A DNA stretch of 64,000 bases from WHSW01 sp963767475 (GTDB lineage: Bacteria; Actinomycetota; Thermoleophilia; Solirubrobacterales; 70-9), in NCBI GenBank assembly GCA_963767475.1, contig CAVYEI010000001.1:186001-250000 (forward strand), in the 5' to 3' direction. The number at the start of each line of letters is the position of its first letter. Positions within the stretch are counted from its first letter, which is position 1. Under the pieces are notes generated by a model. The model did no database searches, was not told where the DNA came from, and was given only the letters and a program-made list of their open reading frames with translations. Shown in pieces: positions 16,176-25,472 of this stretch. The position numbers and the translations under genes were made by a program.

Positions 16176-18716
16176 CTAGGCGTCGGCGAGCGGCACCGGG
16201 CGGCCCAGGTGATAGCCCTGGGCGAAGTCGACGCCGAGCCTGCGCAGGCCGTCGAGGGTCGCCTCGTCCTCGACGCCCTCGCCGATCGTCTGCATGTCGA
16301 GGCTGTTGGCGATCGTCACGATCGACTCGACGATCGCCCGGTCGGCGGCCGACTCGTTGATCCCGCGGACGAACTCCATGTCGATCTTCAGGTACTTGAC
16401 CGGCAGGTGCTTGAGGTAGGTGAGCGAGCCGAAGCCGGTACCGAAGTCGTCGATCGCCAGCGCGCAACCGAGGCGCTCGATCCGGCCGCCGAACTCACGC
16501 AGGTCCTCGCTCGCGGTCGCCGCCGCGGTCTCGGTGAGCTCGAAGACCACGTTCGCGGGGTCGGCGCCGCTCGACTCGATCGCGTAGCGGATGTGGCCGC
16601 TGAGGCCCGGGTCGGAGATCGAGCGCGCCGAGACGTTGACGGTCACCGGCTTGCCGGCGGCGGCGACCTCCATCGCCCGGTCGATCACCCAGCGGTCGAT
16701 CTCGCGGATCAGGCCGAAGCGCTCAGCGGTCGGCAGGAAGGCGGCCGGGGCGAGCACGGTGCCGTCGGCCTCGAGCATCCGCACCAGCATCTCGCTGCCG
16801 GCGCATTCGCCGGTGGCGAGATTGAAGATCGGCTGCTGGTAGAGCGTCAGCCGATCGTTGTCGATCGCCGCGCGCACGTGGCCGACCCAGGCGAGGCGCT
16901 CGGAGCCGGCGCCGCTGAAGATCTCGTAGCGGTCGCCGCCGCGCTCCTTGGCCTCGTGCAGGGCGATGTCGGCGGCGACGATCAGGTCCTCGTTGGTAGA
17001 GGTGGTCTCGGGATCGAAGGTGACGGCGCCGGCGCTGGCCCGGGCGGCGAGGCGCGAAGCACGCCCCCGCACCGCACGCAGCAGCGCCGCGAGCCGGCGG
17101 CGCACGGCGGCCTCGGTGGTGGCCTCGAGCAGGATCGTGAACTCGTCGCCGCCGAAGCGGGCGAGGAACTCGCCCGGGCGCAGCTCATCGCGCAGCGAGG
17201 AGGCGACCGAGCGCAGCAGCGCGTCGCCGGCGGCGTGGCCGAGCGAGTCGTTGACGTACTTGAGGTCATCGACGTCGAGGATCACGACCGCGCCCAGCGG
17301 GCGGTCGCGCTCGCGGCGAAGCTTGAGCTCGTCGGTGAAGCGGCGCCGGTTGGCGAGCCCGGTGAGCTCGTCGTGGTCGGCGCGGTGGCGAAGCTCGTCC
17401 TCGGCGCGGCGGCGCTGGGTGACGTCGATCAGCACGCCCTCGACCAGCACCTGACCCTCGTCGCCGGGGCGGCCGTAGGCGCCCTCGTCGCGGATCCAGA
17501 CGATGCGCCCGTCGCGGGCGATCATCCGGTACTCGATCGAAAGCGGCTCGAGCGTCTCGACGCAGTTCTCCTCCTCGAGCTTCAGACGCTCGCGATCGTC
17601 GGGGTGGACGCACTTCCACCAGAGGTTGTTGTCGTCGAGCCACTCGTCGGCGCTGTAGCCGAGCAGATGGTCGATCTGGGGCGAGACGTAGAGCCATCTG
17701 CCGCCGGGTCCGTACTCGGCCAGGTAGGAGACGATCGGCAGGCGCTCGATCAGGCCGCGGTAGCGGCGCTCGGCCTGCTCGAGCTGGTCGACGTTGGAGT
17801 GGTGTGTAATCGAGCCGACCAGGATCTGACACAGCGACTCGAGGAAGGCGAGGTCCTCGGCGGCGAACTCGAGCGGCTGCCCGGCGTGCACGGCGATCGC
17901 CGTCTCTGCGCCTTCGGGCGTATTGACGCGAAAGACGAGGCCGTCGGGAAGCTCCAGCGAGCCCGCCGCGGCGGGGGGCAGCGGCGGCGGGCCGTGGCGG
18001 TGCTCGTCGGCGTCACCGGCCGAGGCGACCAGCTGCAGGGGGCCGTCGATGTGCAGATCGTTGGGCTGCCAGATGCGGACGACCTCGACCTCGAGCTCCT
18101 CGCGCGCCAGCACGGCGACGGCGATCCCGACCTCGTCGAGCTCGGCATTGCGAAGCACCTGATGGCCGAGCGCGGTCATCGCCTCCTGGCGGCGTCGCGC
18201 GGTCTCCCGCTGGCGCCGCATCCGGTCCTGATCGCGGACCTCGCGGACGAAGCCGACCAGCAGCGGCGGTGGGCCGTCGAGGCGGGCGAGCGTGAGCTCG
18301 ATCGGAAACTTGTCGCCACCGGCGTTCATCGCCGTGCGCACGTGCCGGGCGTCGGCCAGCGGCACATCCGGGTTCGCCGCCAAGGCGAGCAGCGAACGGC
18401 GATGGGTCCTGCGCTCGGCGGGCGGGATCACCATCCGGGCGAGCTCGGAGCCAAGCGCCTCGGCTCGCGAGTAGCCGAAGGTGCGCTCGGCCGCGGGGTT
18501 CCATTCGACGATCCGGCCGTCGGTGTCGATCGCGATCACGCAATCGACCGAGGCCTCGAGCACGGCCTTGGAGAGCAGGTCGCGGTCGGCGGCGAGCGGC
18601 CCGTCGCTGGGCAGCGCCGGCGCCGACTTCAGCCGAGCCACGTTGCGAGCGCGCGCGACGGCAGACCCGGTCGACGGGAGCCCCTGGCGCTTGCTGAGTT
18701 TCGTTTCTTGAGACAA
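16176..18716 (-). CDS. PAS-GAF-PAS-GGDEF-EAL cyclic-di-GMP protein
   Basis: Putative bifunctional diguanylate cyclase/phosphodiesterase, 846 aa. Domains in order: PAS (about 55-165), GAF-like (175-300), PAS (310-430), GGDEF (435-590) and EAL (600-846). The cyclase loop is intact as ARFGGDEFTI, but the inhibitory I-site five residues upstream reads RPGE and not RxxD. The EAL signature is degenerate (SEMLVR), yet the catalytic Glu remains, as do NVSARS, FELTET, DDFGTGFGS and YLKID, so phosphodiesterase activity is plausible. No membrane segment is seen. A 402-nt structured intergenic region precedes the ATG at 18716. A second protein of this type lies 0.8 kb upstream. Confidence 0.9.
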   Translation of the reverse strand: MSQETKLSKRQGLPSTGSAVARARNVARLKSAPALPSDGPLAADRDLLSKAVLEASVDCVIAIDTDGRIVEWNPAAERTFGYSRAEALGSELARMVIPPAERRTHRRSLLALAANPDVPLADARHVRTAMNAGGDKFPIELTLARLDGPPPLLVGFVREVRDQDRMRRQRETARRRQEAMTALGHQVLRNAELDEVGIAVAVLAREELEVEVVRIWQPNDLHIDGPLQLVASAGDADEHRHGPPPLPPAAAGSLELPDGLVFRVNTPEGAETAIAVHAGQPLEFAAEDLAFLESLCQILVGSITHHSNVDQLEQAERRYRGLIERLPIVSYLAEYGPGGRWLYVSPQIDHLLGYSADEWLDDNNLWWKCVHPDDRERLKLEEENCVETLEPLSIEYRMIARDGRIVWIRDEGAYGRPGDEGQVLVEGVLIDVTQRRRAEDELRHRADHDELTGLANRRRFTDELKLRRERDRPLGAVVILDVDDLKYVNDSLGHAAGDALLRSVASSLRDELRPGEFLARFGGDEFTILLEATTEAAVRRRLAALLRAVRGRASRLAARASAGAVTFDPETTSTNEDLIVAADIALHEAKERGGDRYEIFSGAGSERLAWVGHVRAAIDNDRLTLYQQPIFNLATGECAGSEMLVRMLEADGTVLAPAAFLPTAERFGLIREIDRWVIDRAMEVAAAGKPVTVNVSARSISDPGLSGHIRYAIESSGADPANVVFELTETAAATASEDLREFGGRIERLGCALAIDDFGTGFGSLTYLKHLPVKYLKIDMEFVRGINESAADRAIVESIVTIANSLDMQTIGEGVEDEATLDGLRRLGVDFAQGYHLGRPVPLADA

Positions 18717-19118
18717 GGCGATGCCGACCTTCCCGCCTCCCCACGGCGGCGGTTCTGTACATATCGGCCAATCGGCGTATTTCCTTAGCGTTTTCGCCCG
18801 ATCTCGACAGGCGTCAGCCAGTCGCCGATTGGCTGAACAGCCAACGAGGTGTTCGGCTACGGTCGCGGCACGGTTTGGCCATGCGTTGAGCGACCGGCAA
18901 AAGCCGGTCGCTCAATCCGCCAGCGCTCTGACCGACGATCCCGAACCGACACCGCCGCGTGGAGCGCACCTCCGTCGCCTTTCAGCTGTGCTGCCTGCCC
19001 CCGGCGAGTCCATTCGCCAGACGACGGGGCAGCACCGAACCTAGCGTCGATCGAGGGCGCTGACTTCCGTGCAATCCCGTCGAACCGATGCGGTTTTCCC
19101 GCGACCGGAGGCGCGCGA
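18717..19118 (-). promoter_or_regulatory. 402-nt structured intergenic leader, possible cis-regulatory RNA
   Basis: No open frame of note. It holds three inverted-repeat structures. One is an 11-bp perfect repeat (18767-18777 with 18823-18833, core GCCAATCGGCG), whose right arm can also form a local 6-bp hairpin CAGCCA/TGGCTG. The second is a perfect 13-bp stem with a four-base loop (18886-18898 with 18903-18915). The third is a 10-bp stem with a bulge (18988-19001 with 19026-19035) that encloses a GGCGA/TCGCC hairpin. On the minus strand it is the 5' leader of a GGDEF-EAL gene. I could not match it to the GEMM c-di-GMP riboswitch core. Confidence 0.5.
18886..18915. terminator. perfect 13-bp hairpin, possible terminator
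   Basis: Stem TTGAGCGACCGGC, loop AAAA, then the exact complement. It follows the stop of the monooxygenase gene by about 200 nt on the minus strand. No U-run follows on either strand, so it would be a non-canonical terminator or an RNA structural element. Confidence 0.4.
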
Positions 19119-19418
19119 CTACTTCACGTAGTGGTGCAGGAGCTGGAGCTCGACCCGCTCGGAGGGGCTTGCCAGCAGCGGTCCGATGACGTCGTTGAAG
19201 GCGGCGAACTCGGGGTCGCTGTTGACCGCGTCGGCAGCATCCTCGTCCGTGAAGACCCCGATCCCGCGCACGATCCCGGATGCCTCGTCGCCGAGGATGA
19301 GCACCGTTTCGAGCGCGGGGTGGGCGCTGAGAAAGCCGGCGGCGAAGTCGGAGTAGACCTCGGCGACCTGGTCGAAATGGCCGGGCTTCGCGTGCAGGGT
19401 GAACTCGGCGACGTGCAT
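19119..19418 (-). CDS. antibiotic biosynthesis monooxygenase-fold protein
   Basis: Small ABM-like dimeric alpha-beta barrel protein, 99 aa. MHVAEFTLHAKPGHFDQVAEVY opens the first strand and helix. ETVLILGDEASGIVRGIGVFTDEDAADAV (in two segments) gives strands two and three, and a final strand follows in VELQLLHHY. ATG at 19418 is chosen over an upstream start at 19457 because the family start and an AAGGACG Shine-Dalgarno sit there. Members of this fold range from heme-degrading enzymes to quinone monooxygenases; no active-site signature lets me choose. Confidence 0.72.
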   Translation of the reverse strand: MHVAEFTLHAKPGHFDQVAEVYSDFAAGFLSAHPALETVLILGDEASGIVRGIGVFTDEDAADAVNSDPEFAAFNDVIGPLLASPSERVELQLLHHYVK

Positions 19419-19488
19419 GGAGCGTCCTTTTTTCGGCGGGGCGGCGGGCGAGGGCAACCTACCAGCGCCCGAAACGCCGGTCGGCCGC

Positions 19489-21621
19489 TCAGGCGGCCAG
19501 CTGGCCGCCGGCGAGCGTGCTCACCGGGGCCGGGTGGCCGATGTGAAAGCCCTGGGCGAAGTCGACCCCGCCGGCGCGCAGGGCGGCCAGCGTCGCCTCG
19601 TCTTCGACGTGCTCGGCGATCGTCCGCTTGCCGAGGCCCTGGGCGATGTGGACGATCGAGTCGATCACCAGCTCGTCGGTGCGGGTGCGCGGGCTGGAGA
19701 CGAAGTCGCCGTCGATCTTCAGGTACTCGACCGGCAGGTGCTTGAGGTAATAGAAGGAGCCGAAGCCGGCGCCGAAGTCGTCGAGCGCGAAGCTGCAGCC
19801 GAGGCCGTGGAGGGCGGTCGCAAAGCGCCAGGCGACCTCGGTGTTGCCGATCGCGGCGGTCTCGGTGATCTCGAAGATCAGCCGGCTCGGGTCGATCGCG
19901 CGCTCCGTGATCCCGTCGCGGATCAGGGTCATCAGCTGCGGGTCGTCGAGCGAGAGCCCCGAGAGGTTGACCTCGAGCTTCAGCCCCGGGTGCTCGCCCA
20001 GCAGCCGCATTGCCTCGCCGACGACCCACTGGTCGACGGAGTGGATCAGCCCGAGGCGCTCGGCGACGCCGAGGAAGGCGCCGGGCGGGATCAGCTTGTC
20101 GCCGTCGGTCATCCGCAGCAGCAGCTCGTGCTGGCAGATCCGGCCGCTGCCCAGGTCCATGATCGGCTGCGCGTGGGCGACGAACAGCTTGCGCTCGAGC
20201 GCGTCACGGATCCGGTGCTCCCAGCCGAGCCGGGTCTCGCCGCGGTTCTCGCGCTCGGCCGCCTCCACGGTTATGGCGCGGTCGCGACCCGTGTCCTTGG
20301 CGCCGTACATCGCGCGGTCGGCGGCCGCGAGCAGCTCCTCGGCGCTCACGGTGTCCTCGGTGACACAGGCGATGCCGATGCTCGCCGTGACCCCGATCGG
20401 GCGCCCGTCCATCGGGATCACGTGCTCGCGAAGTCCCGCCAGCAGGTCGGTTGCAACCTCGCTCGCGGCCGCCTCGTCGGCGCGGGGGAGGAAGACGGCG
20501 AACTCATCGCCGCCGAGCCGGGAGAGCATGTCGGACTCGCGCACCCGCATCCGCAGCAGCGCGGCGACGCCGCGAAGCAGGTCGTCGCCGGCGCGATGGC
20601 CGAGAGCGTCGTTGACGTACTTGAAGTTGTCGAGGTCGAGCATCAGCACGGCGCCGCCGCCGCCGTAGCGCCGCACCTCGGCGACCCGCTTGTCGAGCTC
20701 GTCCTCGAACCGGCGCCGGTTGGGGAGGCCGGTCAGCGGGTCGTGATCGGCGAGATGCTTGAGCTGGGCTTCGAAGCGCTTGCGGTCGGCGATGTCGCGG
20801 GCGATCGTCGAGATCGCGACCAGCGAGCCGTCGGCGTCGAGGACGGGCGAGATCCCGAGCGAGACCTCGATCCGCGAGCCGTCCTTGGCCCGGTGGCTGG
20901 TCTCGAAGTGCTCGACCGTCTCGCCGGCGATCACCCGGGCCGCCGCCTGCTCGTGCGCCGCCGCGCAGTCGCGCGGGATCACGATCGCGACCTGCCGGCC
21001 GAGTGCCTCGCCCGACTGGTAGCCGTAGAGCTTCGTCGCGCCCGGGCTCCAGCTGGTGATCTTGCCCGCGGGGGTGGAGGCGATGATCGCGTCGTCGGAG
21101 GAGGCGAAGATCGCCGCCAGCTCGGCCTGGGCGCGCTCGGCCTCGACCTCGACGGTGACGTCCTGACAGACGCCGAGCATCCGCAGCGGCCGGCCGTCGT
21201 CGCCGACGACGACCTCGCCATGGGTGCGCACCAGGAACACGCTGCCGTCGGGCTGCAGGCCGCGCTTGACGTCGTCGAAGGGCTGGTGGTCGGCGAAGGC
21301 CTTTCGGTTTCGCGCATTGACGGCCTCGCGATCGTCGACATGGACGTGCTCGAGGTAGTTCTTGTAGCTCGGATCGACCTCCCCCGGCTCGAGTCCGAAG
21401 ATCCGATAGAGCTCGTCCGACCAGGTCACCTTGTTCGCCGGGATGTCCCACTCCCAGCTGCCGATCCGGGCGACCCGCTGTGCCTCGACCAGCCGGTCGC
21501 GGGTGCGCCGCAGCTCGGCGATCGGCTCGGCTAATGGCGCCCGCTCACCCACACCCCCGTCATCGTCCAGGCGCGCAGCCGGCTCTTTGTCTCGGGCCCC
21601 CCCGGAGATCGGTCCGTGCAT
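19489..21621 (-). CDS. PAS-PAS-GGDEF-EAL cyclic-di-GMP protein
   Basis: Cytoplasmic cyclic-di-GMP turnover protein, about 710 aa from ATG at 21621 (a TTG at 21666 would add 15 residues). Domains in order: PAS_3 type (residues about 35-150, IGSWEWDIPANKVTWSDEL), PAS (150-270), GGDEF (275-435) and EAL (445-710). The cyclase loop SRLGGDEFAVF is intact and has a proper I-site RESD five residues upstream, so product inhibition is likely. The EAL motif reads HELLLR with the catalytic Glu kept; NLSGLSL, FEITET, DDFGAGFGS and YLKIDGDFV are present. Compared with the protein at 16.2 kb, this one has one PAS pair and no GAF. Only 67 bp separate it from the monooxygenase gene downstream. Confidence 0.9.
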   Translation of the reverse strand: MHGPISGGARDKEPAARLDDDGGVGERAPLAEPIAELRRTRDRLVEAQRVARIGSWEWDIPANKVTWSDELYRIFGLEPGEVDPSYKNYLEHVHVDDREAVNARNRKAFADHQPFDDVKRGLQPDGSVFLVRTHGEVVVGDDGRPLRMLGVCQDVTVEVEAERAQAELAAIFASSDDAIIASTPAGKITSWSPGATKLYGYQSGEALGRQVAIVIPRDCAAAHEQAAARVIAGETVEHFETSHRAKDGSRIEVSLGISPVLDADGSLVAISTIARDIADRKRFEAQLKHLADHDPLTGLPNRRRFEDELDKRVAEVRRYGGGGAVLMLDLDNFKYVNDALGHRAGDDLLRGVAALLRMRVRESDMLSRLGGDEFAVFLPRADEAAASEVATDLLAGLREHVIPMDGRPIGVTASIGIACVTEDTVSAEELLAAADRAMYGAKDTGRDRAITVEAAERENRGETRLGWEHRIRDALERKLFVAHAQPIMDLGSGRICQHELLLRMTDGDKLIPPGAFLGVAERLGLIHSVDQWVVGEAMRLLGEHPGLKLEVNLSGLSLDDPQLMTLIRDGITERAIDPSRLIFEITETAAIGNTEVAWRFATALHGLGCSFALDDFGAGFGSFYYLKHLPVEYLKIDGDFVSSPRTRTDELVIDSIVHIAQGLGKRTIAEHVEDEATLAALRAGGVDFAQGFHIGHPAPVSTLAGGQLAA

Positions 21622-21662
21622 AAGACCGCAGTGAGTGTGACAGGCCGACGGTGGCGCTTTGA

Positions 21663-22475
21663 TCAAACGTCCGGCGCGCCGGTCAGCTGCGAGCTCAGGT
21701 CCCAGAGCCGACGCCGCGCCTCGGCGTCGTCGGCCTGGGCGTCGGCGGTCGCTTCCTCGAGCCCGTTGAAGTACTTGCCGGTGACCCCTTCGACGTCGGC
21801 GCCGACGGCAAGCCGCAGCGTCGCCTCCATCCCCTGCTCGACCGTGCTGATCGGCGTCTGACCCATGCCGCGGACCATGCCCGTGTCCATGAACGTCGCC
21901 GGGTGCAGCGCGGTGACCGTCGGGCCGGCGCCGGCGCCGAGCCGCTCGGCGAGCTCGAACGTGAACAGGATCTGGGCGAGCTTCGACTGACAGTAGGCGC
22001 GGGCGGGATCGAAGCCGCGCTCGAGCATCACGTCGTCGAAGTCGATCGCCTGCTGGCCGATCGAGGCGACGTTGACGATCCGCGCCCGCTCGCCGGCGCG
22101 CAGGCGCTCGAGCAGTTCGAGCGTGAGCAGGAAGTGGGCGAGGTAGTTGACCGCGAAGTCGAGCTCGTGACCGTCCTCGCTGGTCTGGCGCTCGAGGGTG
22201 GCGACGCCGGCGTTGTTGATCAGCAGGTCGAGGCGGTCGTGGTCGGCGGCGACCTCGCGCGCGAGCCCGCGGGTCTGCTCGAGCGAGGCGAGATCGGCGA
22301 GGTAGCCGTGAGGCTCGATCGCGGCGTCCTGGAGCTCGGTTAGAACGCGGTCGAGCTTCTCCCGGTTTCGGCCGTGGACGAGGACATGGGCGCCCTCGTC
22401 GGCGAGCCGCCGCGCCAGCGCCAGGCCGTGGCCATCGGTGGAGCCGGTGATCAGGACGGTGCGCTCGGCGGGCAT
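21663..22475 (-). CDS. short-chain dehydrogenase/reductase
   Basis: NAD(P)-dependent oxidoreductase of the classical SDR family, 270 aa. The Rossmann dinucleotide motif reads TGSTDGHG (residues 10-17), with His in place of the usual Ile in GxxxGIG. LLINNAGVATL and the catalytic YCQSK (Y and K of YxxxK) with an upstream VNVASIG Ser are present. The sequence resembles retinol-dehydrogenase-like SDRs, with a C-terminal region NGLEEATADAQADD. Start ATG 22475 agrees with the Rossmann spacing. The longer frame reading upstream is antisense to the M1 peptidase and not coding. Confidence 0.88.
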   Translation of the reverse strand: MPAERTVLITGSTDGHGLALARRLADEGAHVLVHGRNREKLDRVLTELQDAAIEPHGYLADLASLEQTRGLAREVAADHDRLDLLINNAGVATLERQTSEDGHELDFAVNYLAHFLLTLELLERLRAGERARIVNVASIGQQAIDFDDVMLERGFDPARAYCQSKLAQILFTFELAERLGAGAGPTVTALHPATFMDTGMVRGMGQTPISTVEQGMEATLRLAVGADVEGVTGKYFNGLEEATADAQADDAEARRRLWDLSSQLTGAPDV

Positions 22476-22604
22476 CGGGTTCGAGCCTATCGACGGCGGC
22501 GGCTCGCCAATGGTTTGGCGACCGGCGCCGCCTGGGTAGCTGTAGGTGCGGAAACTGCCCGCGGGGGGTTTCGAGCGGCGGGCTCGAGATCCGGGAGGAA
22601 TTGA

Positions 22605-24170
22605 ATGAGGTCCGTACGCAACTTGCGGGGGTTGCTGGTCGTGGTCGCGTTCGCGTGCCTGCTGATTGGCGCCGCCGGCGCGGAGGCGAAGAAGAAGGAT
22701 GCGCGCGGCTGCCTGCCGGGGCAGCCGGCTGGGGCGCCGGGGATCGGCGACGAGTACTACCCGACCTACGGCAACGGCGGCTACGACGTGCGCCGCTACG
22801 AGCTCCGGGTCGCCTACGACCCGGCGACCGACGTGCTCAACGGCAAGGCGACGATCCCAGCGACGGCGACGCAGAGTGTCTGCAGCTTCAACCTCGACCT
22901 GGTCGGGCTCGAGGTCACCAAGGTCACGGTCGACGACCGCAAGGCCGCCTGGAGCCGCGAAGGCCAGGAGCTGACCGTGACCCCGAAGACGCCGCTCGAG
23001 CGCGGTAAGCGGTTCGAGGTCTTCGTCCGCTACAGCGGCGTCCCGGTCGAGTTCGTGATCCCCGGGACCCCGATCCGCGCCGGCTTCATGGACGTCGCCG
23101 ACGGCGTCACCGTCGCCGGCCAGCCGGAGGTCGCGGCGTCGTGGTACCCGGTCAACGACCATCCGCTCGACAAGGCCGCGTACAGGTTCGAGGTCACCGT
23201 GCCGAGCGGATACGAGGTGGCGGCCAACGGCTTCCTCCGCGACACCGACACGGGCGGCGGGCGCACCACGTGGGAGTGGGTGGCGAACCAGCCGATGGCG
23301 TCCTACCTGTCGACGATCGACGTCGGCTTCTGGGACGTGACCGAGACGACGACCGACGCCGGGCTGCCGGTTTACGACGCCGTCGACTCGGCGCTCACCG
23401 GCGAGCTGCGGGCGGCGATCGACTCCTCGCTCGGTCGCCAGGGCGAGGTTCTCGACCTGCTCGACGACTCGTTCGGGCCCTATCCGTTCAACACCGTGGG
23501 CGCGATCGTCGAGAGTCAGGACGACCTGCGGTTCGCGCTCGAGACCCAGACGCGGCCGGTGTACTCGAAGCTGTTCTGGCTCGATCGCGAGGGCAACGTC
23601 GAGAACGGTGACGGGGTCGTCGTCCACGAGCTCGCCCACCAGTGGTTCGGCGACGACGTCGCTCTGGCCCGCTGGCAGGACATCTGGCTCAACGAGGGGT
23701 TCGCCAGCTACGCCGAGTGGCTGTGGGCCGAGCACGAGGGTCAGGGGACGCCCGCGCAGATCTTCCGCGCGACGTACGAGGCGATCCCCGAGGACGACCC
23801 GTTCTGGGATCTGCCGATCGGCGACCCCGGGGTCGAGATGCTGTTCAACGACCCGGTCTACGTCCGCGGCGCGATGACCGTGCAGGCGCTGCGCGAGGAG
23901 GTCGGCGACGCCGCCTTCTTCGAGATCCTGCGCGAGTGGACGTCGAGCAAGGGCGGCGGCAACGGCACCACGCCGCAGTTCATCGCCCTCGCCGAGGAGG
24001 TCTCGGGCATGCAGCTCGACGACTTCTTCGACACCTGGCTGTTCACCGGTGAACGCCCCGCGCTCGAGGAGCCGGCGGCCGCCACCCAGGCCCAGGCCGA
24101 CGCCGCGAGCGGCTACTCGAGCACCTGGCTCGACGAGGTCGGCGAGCGTCTCGCGCTCGGGCGGTACTAG
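22605..24170 (+). CDS. secreted M1-family metallopeptidase
   Basis: Exported zinc aminopeptidase-like protein, 521 aa. The signal peptide covers residues 1-28 (basic start, then LLVVVAFACLLIGAAGAEA). The zinc site VVHELAHQWFGD with the downstream NEGFASYAEW Glu lies near residues 343-370, as in M1 peptidases. The substrate-binding GAMEN motif is replaced by VESQDDLRFALE, common in the bacterial M1 subgroup with only three domains. There is no ERAP1-like C-terminal domain, so it is shorter than PepN (about 850 aa). GGGAGGA Shine-Dalgarno lies 6 bp before ATG. Confidence 0.9.
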   Translation: MRSVRNLRGLLVVVAFACLLIGAAGAEAKKKDARGCLPGQPAGAPGIGDEYYPTYGNGGYDVRRYELRVAYDPATDVLNGKATIPATATQSVCSFNLDLVGLEVTKVTVDDRKAAWSREGQELTVTPKTPLERGKRFEVFVRYSGVPVEFVIPGTPIRAGFMDVADGVTVAGQPEVAASWYPVNDHPLDKAAYRFEVTVPSGYEVAANGFLRDTDTGGGRTTWEWVANQPMASYLSTIDVGFWDVTETTTDAGLPVYDAVDSALTGELRAAIDSSLGRQGEVLDLLDDSFGPYPFNTVGAIVESQDDLRFALETQTRPVYSKLFWLDREGNVENGDGVVVHELAHQWFGDDVALARWQDIWLNEGFASYAEWLWAEHEGQGTPAQIFRATYEAIPEDDPFWDLPIGDPGVEMLFNDPVYVRGAMTVQALREEVGDAAFFEILREWTSSKGGGNGTTPQFIALAEEVSGMQLDDFFDTWLFTGERPALEEPAAATQAQADAASGYSSTWLDEVGERLALGRY

Positions 24171-24243
24171 GGGCTAGGGAAATGAGCGATGCCCGGGGCG
24201 CCCGCGAGGCGCTCCGGGCGGTCGCTTTGCAAGACTCGCCGCG

Positions 24244-24663
24244 GTGGCCGATCTCGACCCGCAGGTGCGCGAACTGCTCGAGGGCGCGAACTTCGTCAGC
24301 CTCGCGACCCTGATGCCCGACGGAGCGCCCCATGCGACCGCGGTCTGGACGATCCTCGAGCTCGATCGCCCGTGCTTTTTCACCAGCGACCCGAGCTCGC
24401 GCAAGGCCCGCAACGTCGCCGCCGACCCGCGCGTGGCGATGACCGTCGTCGACCGCGAGAACCCGTACCGCGCCGGTCAGCTGCGCGGCCAGGTGACCGA
24501 GACGGTGGACGGCGACGCCGCGCTCGAGATCATCGACCGGATGTCGCGCCTCTACACCGGCGCCGACTTCCCGCTCCGCTCCGGGGTCGTCTACGTGATC
24601 GAGGTCTCGCGCTCGCGGTTCACCGAGCTGCCGTTCGCCGACACGCCGGGGCCGGCGGCGTGA
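24244..24663 (+). CDS. PPOX-class (pyridoxamine-oxidase-fold) flavin/F420 oxidoreductase
   Basis: Split-barrel FMN- or F420-binding protein, 139 aa. FVSLATLMPDGAPHATAVWT opens the fold, followed by DRPCFFTSDPSSRKARNVAADPRVAMTVVD, which contains the cofactor phosphate-binding Ser/Arg/Lys cluster typical of PPOX-class F420-dependent enzymes. The C-terminal half has the helix ALEIIDRMSRLYTG. The cofactor is inferred from the family, not shown. Its stop codon overlaps the GTG of the next gene (cupin) by four bases, so the two are translationally coupled. Confidence 0.82.
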   Translation: MADLDPQVRELLEGANFVSLATLMPDGAPHATAVWTILELDRPCFFTSDPSSRKARNVAADPRVAMTVVDRENPYRAGQLRGQVTETVDGDAALEIIDRMSRLYTGADFPLRSGVVYVIEVSRSRFTELPFADTPGPAA

Positions 24664-25403
24664 GCGAACCGATCGTGATCGCGCCCGGCGCCGGCGAGAT
24701 CATCGGCGACGCGCCCGACCGCCGGGTCGAGGTGCTCTCCGACGCCGACCACCTGCACGTGACCTGGTCGCGCTTCGGCCCCGGCCGCGACGGCGCCGGG
24801 CGCCACGTCCACTACAAGCACACCGACCTCTTCTACGTCCTCGAGGGCGAGCTGACGGTGAAGCTGGGCGCCGGCCGCGACGAGACCGCCGTCCAGGTCG
24901 GGAGCCTCGCGATCGTGCCGCCGCTGGTCGTGCACGGGTTTCGCAACGCCAGCGACGACCACGTTCGCTACCTCAACCTGCACGCGCCCGGCGAGGGTTT
25001 CATCGACTACATGCGCGGCCTTCGCGACGGCACCGGCGTCGACTTCGACCAGCACGATCCACCCCCCGACGGCGGCCGGCCGCAGAGCGAGGCCACGGTC
25101 GGCGGCGCCGAGATGGTGATCGATCGCCCCGACCTGCGGGTGCGCTCGCTCGCGGACTTCGACGAGCTGGCGGTGACGGAGACCTGGATCGGCGCCGGCG
25201 AAACGTCGTCGCCCGAAGAGGACGATCGCGACGGCCTCGAATCGATCTACGTGCTCGAGGGCGAGCTCGCGATCGCGCTCGGCGATCGCGCGCTGGCCGC
25301 GCCGGCGGGTACCTGGGTGCAGCTGCCGCCGGGCAGCGGCTACGAGGTCTCCCCCGCCGGCAGCCCGGCTCGCTTTCTCACCGTGCGCGCGCCGAACGCC
25401 TGA
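24660..25403 (+). CDS. two-domain cupin protein
   Basis: Bicupin of 247 aa. The first cupin (residues about 30-115) has the metal-site pattern GRHVHYKHTDLFYVLEGEL and VHGF. The second (about 150-240) has SIYVLEGELAIALG but has lost most His ligands, so only the first is likely to bind metal. It starts with GTG overlapping the preceding PPOX gene stop (GTGA). No specific reaction can be assigned; dioxygenase, isomerase or binding roles are all possible in this superfamily. Confidence 0.78.
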   Translation: MSEPIVIAPGAGEIIGDAPDRRVEVLSDADHLHVTWSRFGPGRDGAGRHVHYKHTDLFYVLEGELTVKLGAGRDETAVQVGSLAIVPPLVVHGFRNASDDHVRYLNLHAPGEGFIDYMRGLRDGTGVDFDQHDPPPDGGRPQSEATVGGAEMVIDRPDLRVRSLADFDELAVTETWIGAGETSSPEEDDRDGLESIYVLEGELAIALGDRALAAPAGTWVQLPPGSGYEVSPAGSPARFLTVRAPNA

Positions 25404-25472
25404 GACATAGGAAGACGCTTCAGCCCTGCCTTAAGGCGGGCACTCTAGATTGGGGTCCGGCAGGTACACCAC

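Noticed and set aside
18717..19118. GEMM-type c-di-GMP riboswitch upstream of the GGDEF-EAL gene
   Set aside because: The conserved GEMM core could not be found on either strand, so the region is reported only as structured.
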